From contig NZ_CP046400.1 of assembly GCF_009762795.1 (NCBI RefSeq), positions 1,217,501 to 1,281,500 on the forward strand: DNA of 64,000 nt, in the 5' to 3' direction. Source of the DNA: Pseudodesulfovibrio cashew. GTDB lineage: Bacteria; Desulfobacterota; Desulfovibrionia; Desulfovibrionales; Desulfovibrionaceae. The position numbers were made by a program, and so were the translations under genes. Each line of letters starts with the position of its first letter. Position 1 is the first letter of the stretch. This document shows, one piece after another, positions 1-8,574 of the stretch. Below the pieces are notes generated by a model. That model had not been told where the DNA came from. It was given only the letters and a program-made list of their open reading frames with translations, and made no database searches.

Positions 1-113
1 TGCCGTGGGCGGCTATTGCCGTAAGTCCGGCAATTCGAGCTGGCACCTTGTTACGAATCAGAAAGAAGTAATTCGGCTCTCCGCCGGAGCATATTGCGAA
101 AAAACATCCTCCC

Positions 114-127
114 TTGATCGTGATCAA
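114..127. promoter_or_regulatory. FNR/CRP-family binding site
   Basis: The sequence is TTGATCGTGATCAA, an exact match to the FNR consensus TTGAT-N4-ATCAA. A TAAATT hexamer at 150-155 is a plausible -10 element. That would put the transcription start near 162 and centre the box at about -41.5, the class II activator position. It probably controls the zinc-ribbon gene and the permease downstream. Which of the CRP/FNR paralogues binds cannot be told from sequence. Confidence 0.6.
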
Positions 128-180
128 TGCGCGATCAGGCCGCCAGGCCTAAATTGGAGCCACAAACCAAGGAGGCTCCC

Positions 181-402
181 ATGTCCGTTATTACCGTCAA
201 CTGTCCGTATTGCGCCGCTGTCCGGTCCCTGCCCGCCCCGCAGGACTACAGCCCGTTCTATGTCGATTGCGACCGCTGTTCCGAGCGGTTCATCGTGGAA
301 CCGGTCCAGAACGGGACCATGGTCTACCGCGACGGCGAAGCCCCGTGCTGCTCCGACCCTGAGTGCCGGGCCACTGAAATGGGCGACGCCGGTCAGGACT
401 GA
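181..402 (+). CDS. small zinc-ribbon protein (73 aa)
   Basis: This cytoplasmic protein of about 73 residues carries two CxxC pairs near its N-terminus (CPYC and CDRC), the layout of a zinc ribbon, and a further Cys cluster (CCSDPEC) near the C-terminus. The start at ATG 181 is set by a strong AAGGAGG eight bases upstream; the frame stays open further upstream but without a ribosome binding site. It lies 20 bp before the BASS-type permease gene and likely shares its transcript, under the FNR-type box at 114-127. The family is not recognised; it may bind a metal or thiol-reactive ligand. Function unknown. Confidence 0.75.
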   Translation: MSVITVNCPYCAAVRSLPAPQDYSPFYVDCDRCSERFIVEPVQNGTMVYRDGEAPCCSDPECRATEMGDAGQD

Positions 403-422
403 TACGAAGGAGGAATTAGAAT

Positions 423-1424
423 ATGTTGACCTTGTTGAAGAAATTGTCCGCTCATCTCATTCTGGCCATCCCGGTCATGATGCTCGCGGGCTTTGCCTGC
501 GGCATGCTCATGGATGCGTCCCAGCTCAAGGCCCTGATCGTGCCCTTCACCTTTCTCATGGTCTACCCGATGATGGTCACCCTCAAGGTCCGCAAGGTCT
601 TCGAGGGCGGCGACATCAAGGCCCAGGTCCTGACCCAGTGCATCAATTTCGGGGTGGTCCCCTTTCTCGCCTTTGCGGCGGGCAGGATCTTCTTTCATGA
701 CAACCCCTACATGGCGCTGGGGCTGCTCCTGGCCGGGCTGGTGCCCACCTCGGGCATGACCATCTCCTGGACCGGCTTTGCCAAGGGCAACATGTCCGCT
801 GCCGTGAAGATGACCGTCATCGGCCTGGTGGCCGGGTCCCTGGCCACGCCGTTCTACGTGCAGGCGCTCATGGGCACGGCTATCGAAATGAGCCTGCTCG
901 CGGTCTTCAAGCAGATCGTGTTCATCGTTTTCCTGCCCATGGTCCTGGGCTACGCCACCCAGCGCTACCTGGTGAAAAAGTACGGCCAGCCCCGGTTCCA
1001 GCGGGAGATCGGCCCCAACTTCCCACCGCTCTCCACCGTTGGCGTGCTCGGCATCGTCTTCGTGGCCATGGCCCTGAAGGCGCGGACCATCGCCGCCGCT
1101 CCCGAGATGCTCCTGTCCATCCTCGCGCCCCTGGCCCTGATCTATGCCCTGAACTTCATTCTCTCCACCGTGGTGGGCAAGGCGCTGCTGCCGCGCGGCG
1201 ACGCCATCGCCCTGGTCTACGGCTCGGTCATGCGCAATCTATCCATCGCCCTGGCCATCGCCATCAACGCCTTTGGCGCAGAGGGCTCGGACGCGGCCCT
1301 GGTCATCGCCATGGCCTACATCATCCAGGTTCAGTCCGCGGCCTGGTACGTGCGCTTCACCCCGAAGCTGTTCGGCCCCGCCGAGGAGCCGGAAGCGGTA
1401 CCCGAGCCCCAACCGGCCAGGTAG
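423..1424 (+). CDS. BASS/Acr3-like membrane permease
   Basis: A protein of 333 residues with about nine or ten hydrophobic helices, resembling the bile acid:sodium symporter / arsenite permease (BART) superfamily. The segment around residues 105-120 (LVPTSGMTISW) fits the conserved crossover region of these carriers. It sits in the inner membrane and moves an organic anion or metalloid oxyanion; the substrate cannot be assigned. No arsenic genes (arsR, arsC) are adjacent, so an arsenite role is not supported by context. An AGGAGG precedes ATG 423. It follows the zinc-ribbon gene by 20 bp and ends at a hairpin terminator. Confidence 0.75.
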   Translation: MLTLLKKLSAHLILAIPVMMLAGFACGMLMDASQLKALIVPFTFLMVYPMMVTLKVRKVFEGGDIKAQVLTQCINFGVVPFLAFAAGRIFFHDNPYMALGLLLAGLVPTSGMTISWTGFAKGNMSAAVKMTVIGLVAGSLATPFYVQALMGTAIEMSLLAVFKQIVFIVFLPMVLGYATQRYLVKKYGQPRFQREIGPNFPPLSTVGVLGIVFVAMALKARTIAAAPEMLLSILAPLALIYALNFILSTVVGKALLPRGDAIALVYGSVMRNLSIALAIAINAFGAEGSDAALVIAMAYIIQVQSAAWYVRFTPKLFGPAEEPEAVPEPQPAR

Positions 1425-1451
1425 TCTTCCGCCGACCTGCACGCTCCATTT

Positions 1452-1504
1452 CGGCGCTCCCCGTTCCGGCATTTTGTTGCCGAAGCGGGGAGCGCCGTCG
1501 GTTT
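1452..1504 (+). terminator. rho-independent terminator after the permease
   Basis: A perfect 12-bp inverted repeat (CGGCGCTCCCCG at 1452-1463 and its complement at 1486-1497) has an inner, nearly paired TTCCGGC/GCCGAAG extension. It is followed by a short T-containing stretch. It lies 28 bp after the permease stop. Confidence 0.7.
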
Positions 1505-1627
1505 GATCGGACCTTTGGTTGCGTTCTCTCACTGACGGAATGCATTTTTGTTTCGTTCACTGAATGATTTTAGCACCAAATTTGCAATTCCTGCGGCGAG
1601 CGTTAACTTTTTGACCGTGGGAGCAGC

Positions 1628-3391
1628 GTGGTCCGCTATCGACTCAATCCGACATTTGTCGGCGAAATACCTGAAGATCATTGGCATGGACAGCTGGTGG
1701 TCGCCTTTGGTCGTGTCCGGATTGACGCGGCCATTCCCGAGGACCGGGTCTGGCGGGTGGAAAATCCTGCCGGGGACGGAATCAGGGGATTTGCCGACCG
1801 TCTCAGGCCCGAGCTGCTGGTGGACGGCATCTTTTTCGTGGTGCCCGAGTCCCTGGAGCCGGAGGACGCCTGTGCGGTTTTCGACATCCAGAGGCTCCTC
1901 ATCCATCTGCACTACAAGTATGTCTATTTCCCACAGCGCTCCCTATCCACCGCCGACGTGGCGGGCGTGCGCGAGGAGTCGCTGCCCGACGTCATCCGGG
2001 AGATCAACCAGCTCAGGAACTATCCCTGGCTGCTGAGCTCCCCGCTCACGGACAAGCTGGCCCGTGAGAAGATCGGCCTGCCGCTGCTGGTGGTCCTGCC
2101 CGGTCCGTCCATGCACGAGGTGCTGCCCCGCCTGGAGGCCATGCGCGACCACTGTCTGGTGGCCTGCGTGGGTCGGACCGTGAACGACTGCCTCCATGCA
2201 GGCGTGATCCCGGACGTGGTTATCCAGCTCGACACCTATCAGGTGCAGCGCAACTTCTACGAGAATCTGCCTGACATGCCGGAGACCCTGCTGGTCCCGC
2301 TCTCCATCTGTCCGTTCTATCCCTATGCCCGCAAGTTCCGGGGCGTGGTCATGATGGACAGCTTCAACCTGGAGCTGCTGCCCAACCCGGCCCGGCTGCG
2401 GGAGTCCTACGTCTCCACCATCACCGCCTGCCTGGGGCTCGCCGAGGCTCTGCACGCCCCGCACTGCTTCATCGCCGGGGCCGACCTCTCCGCGCCGCTG
2501 GCCCTGGCCGGTCATCCGTACGAGGGGCGGACGAGCGGGCCGTTGCCGGTCTTTTCACACCGCAACACCTATCTTTTTCAACGCCGGGACGGCTCCCTTG
2601 CCCAGGGATGGGACTATTTCATTGCCACGGCCCAGGAGGTGGACCAGTTCGCCGAGGCCATCGGCCAAAACACGGGCACGCGCTTCTATTCGACCACGGA
2701 CGCCACGCTGCTGTCGCGCCGCTGGTTCCCCCATGGACCGCCCGAGACGATTCTCGGGCTGCCGCAGGTGGACCGCGCCGTGTTCCTGGCCGCCGTGGAC
2801 CGCGTCCTGGCCGTGCGCGAGGACGTGGACATCACCCGTACGCGCATGCACCTGCTCCGCCTGCTGGAGGAGGTGCGCGGGGCCGAGACCGCCTATGTTG
2901 GCGGCGGGGTCCCCCGTGAGGTGCTGGAAAACCACACCCTGACCAAGGCCGTGGGTCGCATGCGCAATCCCATGCTCAAGGGGGATGTGGACCGGGTGGG
3001 CGTGGCCGCAAGGGTGGCGTCCAAGTGGCGCGAGGCCCTGAACGATGCTCGGTTGCTGATCCAGGCCGTGACCCAGGCCGGGCGTGGCCGTGCCGTGCCG
3101 CTGCTCTGCCTGCCCCATGAGGTCGAGCCGCTCAAAATGATGCTCGGACGCATTGTCGGTGGTGGCCGCTGGGAGCTGTTCACCATCTCCACGCCGCCGT
3201 GCCCGCCGTTCCCCGAGGCCGAGACCCTGGCCGTGAACGACGTGCTGGGCTGGCTGGCCGGACAGCAGGCGGTTTTTGCCTCCCCCGGCATCATGAAGGA
3301 ATTTGAATACATTATGGATTACGCGCCCGGCGGCAATGTGTATGACCTGCGCCGCGTAGCCGGGCCGGAAATCAAGAGGGAAACGGTATGA
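1628..3391 (+). CDS. DUF115 / MptE-like motility accessory factor-type protein
   Basis: A 587-residue protein of the DUF115 (6-hydroxymethylpterin pyrophosphokinase MptE-like) family, which includes the Maf proteins that transfer nonulosonic sugars to flagellin. The glycine-rich VVLPGPSMHEVL motif lies at about residues 153-165. It is followed by a GRTVNDCLHAGVIPDVV segment typical of the family. The GTG start at 1628 follows GGGAGCAG. The gene overlaps the next one by four bases (ATGA), so the two are translationally coupled. Its place at the head of a polyol-phosphate and glycan gene set suggests surface glycan or flagellin modification. No flagellin gene is in the window, so the acceptor is unknown. 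Confidence 0.75.
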   Translation: MVRYRLNPTFVGEIPEDHWHGQLVVAFGRVRIDAAIPEDRVWRVENPAGDGIRGFADRLRPELLVDGIFFVVPESLEPEDACAVFDIQRLLIHLHYKYVYFPQRSLSTADVAGVREESLPDVIREINQLRNYPWLLSSPLTDKLAREKIGLPLLVVLPGPSMHEVLPRLEAMRDHCLVACVGRTVNDCLHAGVIPDVVIQLDTYQVQRNFYENLPDMPETLLVPLSICPFYPYARKFRGVVMMDSFNLELLPNPARLRESYVSTITACLGLAEALHAPHCFIAGADLSAPLALAGHPYEGRTSGPLPVFSHRNTYLFQRRDGSLAQGWDYFIATAQEVDQFAEAIGQNTGTRFYSTTDATLLSRRWFPHGPPETILGLPQVDRAVFLAAVDRVLAVREDVDITRTRMHLLRLLEEVRGAETAYVGGGVPREVLENHTLTKAVGRMRNPMLKGDVDRVGVAARVASKWREALNDARLLIQAVTQAGRGRAVPLLCLPHEVEPLKMMLGRIVGGGRWELFTISTPPCPPFPEAETLAVNDVLGWLAGQQAVFASPGIMKEFEYIMDYAPGGNVYDLRRVAGPEIKRETV

Positions 3392-4761
3392 GCAGACCCA
3401 AGCGTTACTGCATCCTGCTTGCTGCGGGGTCCGGGAACCGGATGAACTTCCCCACCCCCAAGCAGTTTCTGAAGCTGGCGGGGCGGACCATCATCGAGCA
3501 CACCCTGGACATGGTGGACGGCCACCCCGAGGTTGATGAGATCTTCATCGTCACGGACCGGGACTACCGCTCGTTCCTGGAGGAGATCCTCCTGCGCAAC
3601 CATTACGCCAAGGTGACCAAGGTGCTCAACGGCGGCGCGTCCCGCCGGGAGAGTTCGGCCTCGGGCATTTTCGCCGTGGAAGAGGACGACGCCCTGGTCC
3701 TGCTGCACGACGCGGTCAGGCCCTTCCTCAGCCACCGGATCATCTCCGACTGCTACCGGGCCCTGGAGACCCACGCCTCGGTGGATGTGGCCGTGCCTGC
3801 GGTGGACACCATCATCGAGGTTGACGAGGCGGACGCCATCGCGGCCATCCCCAACCGGGCCAGGCTGCGCCGTGGTCAAACGCCACAGGGGTTCCGCGCT
3901 TCGGTTCTGCGCGAGGCCCACGAACGGGCCATGGCGGACGAGGGCGTGGAAGTCACCGACGACTGCGGCCTGATCCTGCGCTACGGCCTGGGCGAAGTAC
4001 ACGTGGTGGAGGGCGAGGAGCGGAACATCAAGATCACCTATCCCGAGGACCTCTACCTGGCGGACAAGATTTTCCAGTTGAAGACCGTGGACATCGAGCC
4101 TTTGCGCACCGGGAGAACCCTGGAGGGCAAGGTGGTGGCGGTGTTCGGCGCCAGCCGGGGCATCGGCGCGGAGATCATGCGTCTTGGCGCGGAGCAGGGC
4201 GGCGTCATGCGCGGCTTTTCCCGCTCAAGCGGTGTGGACGTCCGAGACTACGCCTCGGTTCGGGAGGTCATGGAGCAGGTGTATGCAGAGACCGGACGCA
4301 TCGACGCCGTGGTCAACACCGCAGCCATCCTGCGCTCGGGCACGCTGCTCTCGCGTGACATCGAGGACGTCAACCTGGAGATCGGCATCAACTACACCGG
4401 GGCCATCAACGTGGTCAAAGCTGGGCTGGATTATCTCAAGGAATCCCAGGGAGGTGTGGCGTTGTTCACCTCCAGCTCCTACACCCGTGGCCGCGCCCTG
4501 TACACGGTCTATTCCTCGACCAAGGCCGCCGTGGTCAACCTGACCCAGGGGCTGGCCGAGGAGCTACACGCGGACGGGGTGCGCATCAACGCGATCAACC
4601 CGGAGCGGACCAACACACCCATGCGGCGGGAGAATTTCGGCGTGGAGCCGGAGCACACCCTGCTCTCGGCAGAGGCCGTGGCCAAGGCCACCATCGATAC
4701 CCTGCTGGCCGATTTCTCCGGCATGGTCGTGGACGTCCGCCGCGAAACGGACGGCTCTTAA
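3388..4761 (+). CDS. bifunctional CDP-ribitol pyrophosphorylase / ribulose-5-phosphate reductase, Bcs1-like
   Basis: A 457-residue two-domain protein. Residues 1-230 are an IspD/TarI-type cytidylyltransferase (LAAGSGNRM near residue 10, PTPKQFL, HDAVRPF near 112, TDDCGL). Residues 245-457 are a short-chain dehydrogenase with the nucleotide loop GASRGIG near 254 and the catalytic pair Y375 and K379 (YSSTK). This domain order matches Haemophilus influenzae Bcs1, which reduces ribulose 5-phosphate and activates ribitol 5-phosphate with CTP to give CDP-ribitol. By homology the product is CDP-ribitol or a similar CDP-polyol. It is coupled to the DUF115 gene upstream. A CDP-polyol phosphotransferase homologue lies 211 bp downstream, consistent with use of this donor. 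Another polyol cannot be excluded. Confidence 0.8.
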   Translation: MSRPKRYCILLAAGSGNRMNFPTPKQFLKLAGRTIIEHTLDMVDGHPEVDEIFIVTDRDYRSFLEEILLRNHYAKVTKVLNGGASRRESSASGIFAVEEDDALVLLHDAVRPFLSHRIISDCYRALETHASVDVAVPAVDTIIEVDEADAIAAIPNRARLRRGQTPQGFRASVLREAHERAMADEGVEVTDDCGLILRYGLGEVHVVEGEERNIKITYPEDLYLADKIFQLKTVDIEPLRTGRTLEGKVVAVFGASRGIGAEIMRLGAEQGGVMRGFSRSSGVDVRDYASVREVMEQVYAETGRIDAVVNTAAILRSGTLLSRDIEDVNLEIGINYTGAINVVKAGLDYLKESQGGVALFTSSSYTRGRALYTVYSSTKAAVVNLTQGLAEELHADGVRINAINPERTNTPMRRENFGVEPEHTLLSAEAVAKATIDTLLADFSGMVVDVRRETDGS

Positions 4762-4817
4762 AATACATAGAGCTGAATCCTATGGTCATAAAAAAGCATA
4801 GTCTCGCGCCATAGGCG

Positions 4818-4900
4818 CAAAACGGGGATGCAAGGGGCTCAACCCCTTGCCCGCCGGAGGCGAAATCACCCGAAAATAGCCGCCAAAAGGCGGCATCAAC
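4818..4900. repeat. intergenic hairpin repeat, family B copy 1
   Basis: A hairpin GCAAGGGG-CTCAA-CCCCTTGC (4830-4850) runs into the block CCCGCCGGAGGCGAAATCAC and on to 4879. That 30-base block recurs with 28 of 30 matches at 55321-55350. A second small hairpin CCGCC-AAAA-GGCGG follows (4880-4893). It fills most of the 211-bp gap between the Bcs1-like and TagF-like genes and may act as a transcript-end or spacer structure. No gene was seen in this gap. Confidence 0.6.
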
Positions 4901-4972
4901 TCCTGATTTTAGCCCGCACGATTAAATGATTGCGGTCAAAATAAATCAGCAAAGGCCGAAGAGGAGAACACC

Positions 4973-6136
4973 ATGAGCGTCACCGAGGAGCTCGTCGCCA
5001 AATTCGAGGCCATGGCCGAGGTCACGCCCAAGGACCCGAACCTGTACGTGTTCATGGGCGAGTCCAACGGCTCGTTTACGGGCAACACCAAGCATCTTTT
5101 TCTGTACTTCGCCCTGCACCGGCCGGACGTGCGCTCCTGTTACTTCACCTGCAACCGCGAGACCTGGCGGGAGCTGCGTCACCACAAGCTGCCCGTGGTC
5201 CTGTTCCCGGACCTGCAGGCCGCCGAGACCCTGGTGGAGGCCGGAACCGTGGTCGTGGACTCCTTTGACTACAAGTTCGGCATCTACCGTCCGCTGACCG
5301 AGGGCGCGCGTATCGTCCAGCTCTGGCACGGCGTGGGTTTCAAGAAGATCGGCCTGCTGGAGAAGGACACCGAGATCGCGGAGAAATACAACAAGCTGGA
5401 TCTCGAGTACCTCTACTCCGGCTACGACGATGTGATCACCACCTCGCCGTTCTATGCCGATGAGGTCTTCGAGCCCTCGTTCAGGGCCGGGAATTTTCCC
5501 GTTCTGGGCTATCCGCGCAACGACGCGCTGCTGCAGAAGCCGACCAGGGAGACCATGCTCAACTGCGACATGGACGCCTTTTCCCGGGTGGGGGCCTGCC
5601 GCCGGGAGCGCAAGATCATTCTCTATGCGCCCACCTTCCGGGACCAGACCGGCACGCCTTTGGGCGGGCTGGACTTCAAGCGGCTGCACGACTTCCTGGA
5701 CCGCGAAGGGCTGCACATGGTCATCAAGGCTCACCGGCTCTCCAACGTCCAGGCCGCCTCTTCCCTGCCATGTCTCTCCTTCTATGAAAACACCCGCGAC
5801 GCGTACCCGTTCATGCCTTTGGTGGACGTCATGGTCACGGACTATTCCTCCATCTACATGGATTACCTGCTACTGGACCGGCCTGTGGTCTTCTACTGCC
5901 CGGACTATGAAGAATACGTCACGTACAACCGTGAGTTCCAGTTTCCGTATGACGAAATGACGCCCGGCCCCAAGTGCCGGGATCAGGACGCGTTCCACGC
6001 CGCGCTCAAGACCGCCGCCTACGGTGACGACGGGTTCGGCGAAGCGCGCCGCACCCTGTGCGCCAAGGCGTTTTTGGACCGGGACGGTGAGTCGTCCCGG
6101 CGCATCGCCGACTATCTGTGCGGTCCGCGCGGGTAG
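4973..6136 (+). CDS. CDP-glycerol/ribitol glycerophosphotransferase family protein (TagF/TarL-like)
   Basis: A 387-residue member of the CDP-glycerol:poly(glycerophosphate) glycerophosphotransferase family. The motifs LWHGVGFKKIG (about residues 118-128) and VTDYSSIYMDYLLLDRPVVFY (from about 286) are the conserved active-site and donor-binding segments. Members transfer polyol phosphate from a CDP-polyol onto a growing chain at the membrane, in teichoic acids and in Gram-negative capsules. AGGAG precedes ATG 4973. The Bcs1-like gene upstream can supply CDP-ribitol, so ribitol phosphate is the favoured substrate by context. The length is that of a single catalytic domain with little N-terminal extension. 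It ends 6 bp from the convergent WavE-like gene. Confidence 0.82.
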   Translation: MSVTEELVAKFEAMAEVTPKDPNLYVFMGESNGSFTGNTKHLFLYFALHRPDVRSCYFTCNRETWRELRHHKLPVVLFPDLQAAETLVEAGTVVVDSFDYKFGIYRPLTEGARIVQLWHGVGFKKIGLLEKDTEIAEKYNKLDLEYLYSGYDDVITTSPFYADEVFEPSFRAGNFPVLGYPRNDALLQKPTRETMLNCDMDAFSRVGACRRERKIILYAPTFRDQTGTPLGGLDFKRLHDFLDREGLHMVIKAHRLSNVQAASSLPCLSFYENTRDAYPFMPLVDVMVTDYSSIYMDYLLLDRPVVFYCPDYEEYVTYNREFQFPYDEMTPGPKCRDQDAFHAALKTAAYGDDGFGEARRTLCAKAFLDRDGESSRRIADYLCGPRG

Positions 6137-6142
6137 GGCGGA

Positions 6143-7336
6143 TCAGATTCCCTCGTATTGCTGGCCGGGCTTGCGGATGATGGCGTAGTAGGGCTGTTCT
6201 CCTATGATGCCGGTGAGCTTCTGGAAGAAGCGCGCGGCCCCGGGGTGGGGCTCGCCGAGGCTGTCCCGGAACTCGGCGTGGAAGGCGTTGTCCGAAACCG
6301 TTTCGTACACGGCCCGCAGCCGCCTGTAGTCGGCGGTGTCGGCCAACTCGCCCTGGCGGAAGGCGTCCAGAAAGGCGTGGTTGCGTGCCCTGATGAAGTA
6401 GTTGTCCGGTCCGCGCGTGTTGTTGGGCAGTCCGTGGCCGGGCGAGGTTGCCGGGGCGAGAAGTTCCTCCAGAGGCACACCCGCCAGCCGCTCTCTGTCC
6501 GCTGCGCACGCGGTTTCCGAGCCCGCGCTCTGCGTCAGTCCGATGCGAAAGTAGCGGTCCAGAATGGCCCACCAGGTCATGAGCATCGAGGACGCGAACT
6601 TGTCCGACGTTACAAGTCTGACGATCTTGGCCGACACGGCCGAGGCCTCGGGCGACAGGCTTTCGTGACGGTAGACCGGGACGTCGGGCAGGTTGATCCG
6701 GACCGGGTCCACGGCTCGGCGGAAATAGGCCCGGAACACCGGGAAGTCCGCGCAGAAGGGCAGACCGAAGAGACGAATTTCCGGAATCCAGTGCTCCCGC
6801 CATCCGTTGTGCCGGAACCAGAGGTTGGCGTTCAGGTCCAGCAGCCGCGTCAGGTCGCGCCGGTGGCCGTAGAATTCAAAATCCGTGATGAAGAATGGAG
6901 AGAGGATGTGAGCCTCGTTCACCGCGATGCGGTGCTCGAACAGGGGCGGGAAGCCCGGATAGGACTCGGCGTCCGGTGTCAGGTCCGTGGAAAATATTGC
7001 CGTGTCCAGGTCCGTGGTGAGATTCTTGTCCGTGCGCGTCTTGAGCACGAAGGCGTCCTCGGGGCAGAGTTCCAGGCCGAGTCGGAGCTGCTTGGTCTGC
7101 CTGGCCAGGTTGCCCGAGCGGTCCATGCCCGGGTCGGCGGTCTCCACCGTGCCGATGCCCAGCGTTTCCAGAAGGTCTCTAAGCCCCTGATGTTGATCTA
7201 TTTCTCCATACCATGTCGAGAGGACGACGCCGTTGATGGTTCCGGCCTTGCGCAACCGGTGGTGGTGGAGCACGGTCTCCTCCAGCCGCTCCCGGTTGCG
7301 GGCGGCGCCGCAGATGACAACCCAGTTTTCGCGCAC
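6143..7336 (-). CDS. WavE-like polysaccharide synthesis protein (putative glycosyltransferase)
   Basis: A 397-residue protein with an N-terminal VVICGAARN segment and a KTRTD motif at residues 99-103. This resembles the KxRxD signature of WavE-type lipopolysaccharide synthesis proteins. No signal peptide or membrane helix is apparent. It is the only minus-strand gene in the glycan cluster, convergent with the TagF-like gene and divergent from the HAD phosphatase gene. A role in adding a sugar to the surface polymer is an inference from family resemblance and position. Assignment to WavE is tentative, since only short motifs can be compared by eye. Confidence 0.55.
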   Translation of the reverse strand: MRENWVVICGAARNRERLEETVLHHHRLRKAGTINGVVLSTWYGEIDQHQGLRDLLETLGIGTVETADPGMDRSGNLARQTKQLRLGLELCPEDAFVLKTRTDKNLTTDLDTAIFSTDLTPDAESYPGFPPLFEHRIAVNEAHILSPFFITDFEFYGHRRDLTRLLDLNANLWFRHNGWREHWIPEIRLFGLPFCADFPVFRAYFRRAVDPVRINLPDVPVYRHESLSPEASAVSAKIVRLVTSDKFASSMLMTWWAILDRYFRIGLTQSAGSETACAADRERLAGVPLEELLAPATSPGHGLPNNTRGPDNYFIRARNHAFLDAFRQGELADTADYRRLRAVYETVSDNAFHAEFRDSLGEPHPGAARFFQKLTGIIGEQPYYAIIRKPGQQYEGI

Positions 7337-7438
7337 GCGGATTCTCCTCGTTCAGGGGCACGGTATTTGCTTTCTTCAGGCGTGGCGTCAATTTGACCAC
7401 ACTCATTGGTGTTTTTCAAGACGGTTGCGAGCAACATA

Positions 7439-7828
7439 ATGAAACGATTGGTTTTCGATATAGACGGCACCCTGACCATGCAGGACGGCGCTCCCTATCC
7501 AGAGGCCACGCCCCGCGCCGATGTCATCGAGCGGCTGCGGCGCTATCATGCCGATGGATTTGAAATCATTCTCTTTACCAGCCGGAACATGCGCACGCAC
7601 CAGTGCAGCGTGGGACGGATAACAGCCAAGACCCTGCCCATCATCCTGGACTGGCTGGAACGCCACGACATCCCCTACGACGAGATCCACGTGGGCAAGC
7701 CGTGGTGCGGAACCGAGGGGTTCTACATTGATGACCGGGCCATCAGGCCGTCGGAATTTCTTACAAAAAGCCGTGCCGAGCTCGACGCGCTCCTGGACGC
7801 GGAGAAGACCGCGCAGGAGGGCTCGTGA
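7439..7828 (+). CDS. HAD-superfamily phosphatase, capsule-biosynthesis type
   Basis: A small HAD hydrolase of 129 residues. The catalytic motif FDIDGTLT is at residues 5-12, motif II is in ILFTSRNMR, and a late acidic motif (GFYIDDRAIRP) completes the active site. It is short, with only a minimal cap, like phosphatases found beside nucleotidyltransferase genes in capsule loci. It probably removes phosphate from a sugar or polyol phosphate intermediate. ATG 7439 is chosen because it starts exactly at the conserved core (MKRLVFDIDGT); an upstream TTG at 7406 is possible. Its last four bases overlap the following nucleotidyltransferase gene. Confidence 0.75.
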   Translation: MKRLVFDIDGTLTMQDGAPYPEATPRADVIERLRRYHADGFEIILFTSRNMRTHQCSVGRITAKTLPIILDWLERHDIPYDEIHVGKPWCGTEGFYIDDRAIRPSEFLTKSRAELDALLDAEKTAQEGS

Positions 7829-8574
7829 TCGTCATCCCCATGGCCGGACTTTCCTCCCGCTTCGCCAAGGCGGGCTACGTGCTCCCCAAGTACATGCTTG
7901 AGGCGCACGGCAAGTCGCTGTTCCGCCATGCCGTGGAGAGTTTCTCCCGTTATTTCGGGGATACGCCGTTTCTCTTCGTCCTGCGGGACGTGGTCGGAAC
8001 GAGGGCGTTCGTGGAAGAGGAGTGCCGGGATATGGGCGTGGCCGACACGCGCGTCGTGGCCCTGGAGGATCTCACCCGGGGCCAGGCCGAGACGGTGCTC
8101 ATGGGCATCGACCTGGCCGGGGTGGACGACGACGTCCCGTTAACCATTTTCAATATCGACAGCGTACGGCCAGGTTTTGTTCATCCCGAGTGGGCGGATC
8201 GTTGCGACGGCTATCTTGAGGTTTTTCGCGGCGAAGGGGCGCACTGGTCCTTTGTGGACCCCAGCCAGCGCAACGACGGGCGGGTCAGGCGGACCACCGA
8301 GAAGGTACGCATCTCCGACCTCTGCTCAAACGGGCTGTATCATTTCGCCAGGGCCGGGGACTTCCGCGAGGCCGTCGCCGTGCAGGCCGCCTTGTCCGGG
8401 GACCGGTTCCAGGGCGGAGAGCTTTATGTGGCCCCGCTTTACAACGAGCTGATCGCCCGCAAGCGGGACATCCGTTACCGCGTTGTTGACCGGGACGCCG
8501 TGCAGTTCAGCGGCACGCCCGAGGAATACGAGGCCTTTTGTCGCCGCCCCCTGAGCAAAGGAGCAGACGCATGA
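7825..8574 (+). CDS. sugar-phosphate nucleotidyltransferase-like protein
   Basis: A 249-residue protein with the nucleotidyltransferase signature at the extreme N-terminus (PMAGLSSRF, then LPKYML). An internal FNIDS corresponds to the metal-binding aspartate. Members activate sugar or alcohol phosphates with an NTP. The GTG start at 7825 overlaps the HAD gene stop. Its own stop overlaps the ATG of the next gene (ATGA at 8571), so three genes are translated as a coupled unit. The substrate is not evident. The pairing with a phosphatase and a kinase-bearing paralogue suggests a dedicated route to an unusual activated building block. Confidence 0.72.
   Translation: MIVIPMAGLSSRFAKAGYVLPKYMLEAHGKSLFRHAVESFSRYFGDTPFLFVLRDVVGTRAFVEEECRDMGVADTRVVALEDLTRGQAETVLMGIDLAGVDDDVPLTIFNIDSVRPGFVHPEWADRCDGYLEVFRGEGAHWSFVDPSQRNDGRVRRTTEKVRISDLCSNGLYHFARAGDFREAVAVQAALSGDRFQGGELYVAPLYNELIARKRDIRYRVVDRDAVQFSGTPEEYEAFCRRPLSKGADA

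Noticed and set aside
41-55. TGGCAC-like sigma-54 promoter candidate
   Set aside because: The -12 element does not read TTGC at the right spacing.
6158-7396. 412-residue plus-strand open frame opposite the WavE-like gene
   Set aside because: High-GC antisense shadow with no family features. The minus-strand product has a coherent composition and motif.
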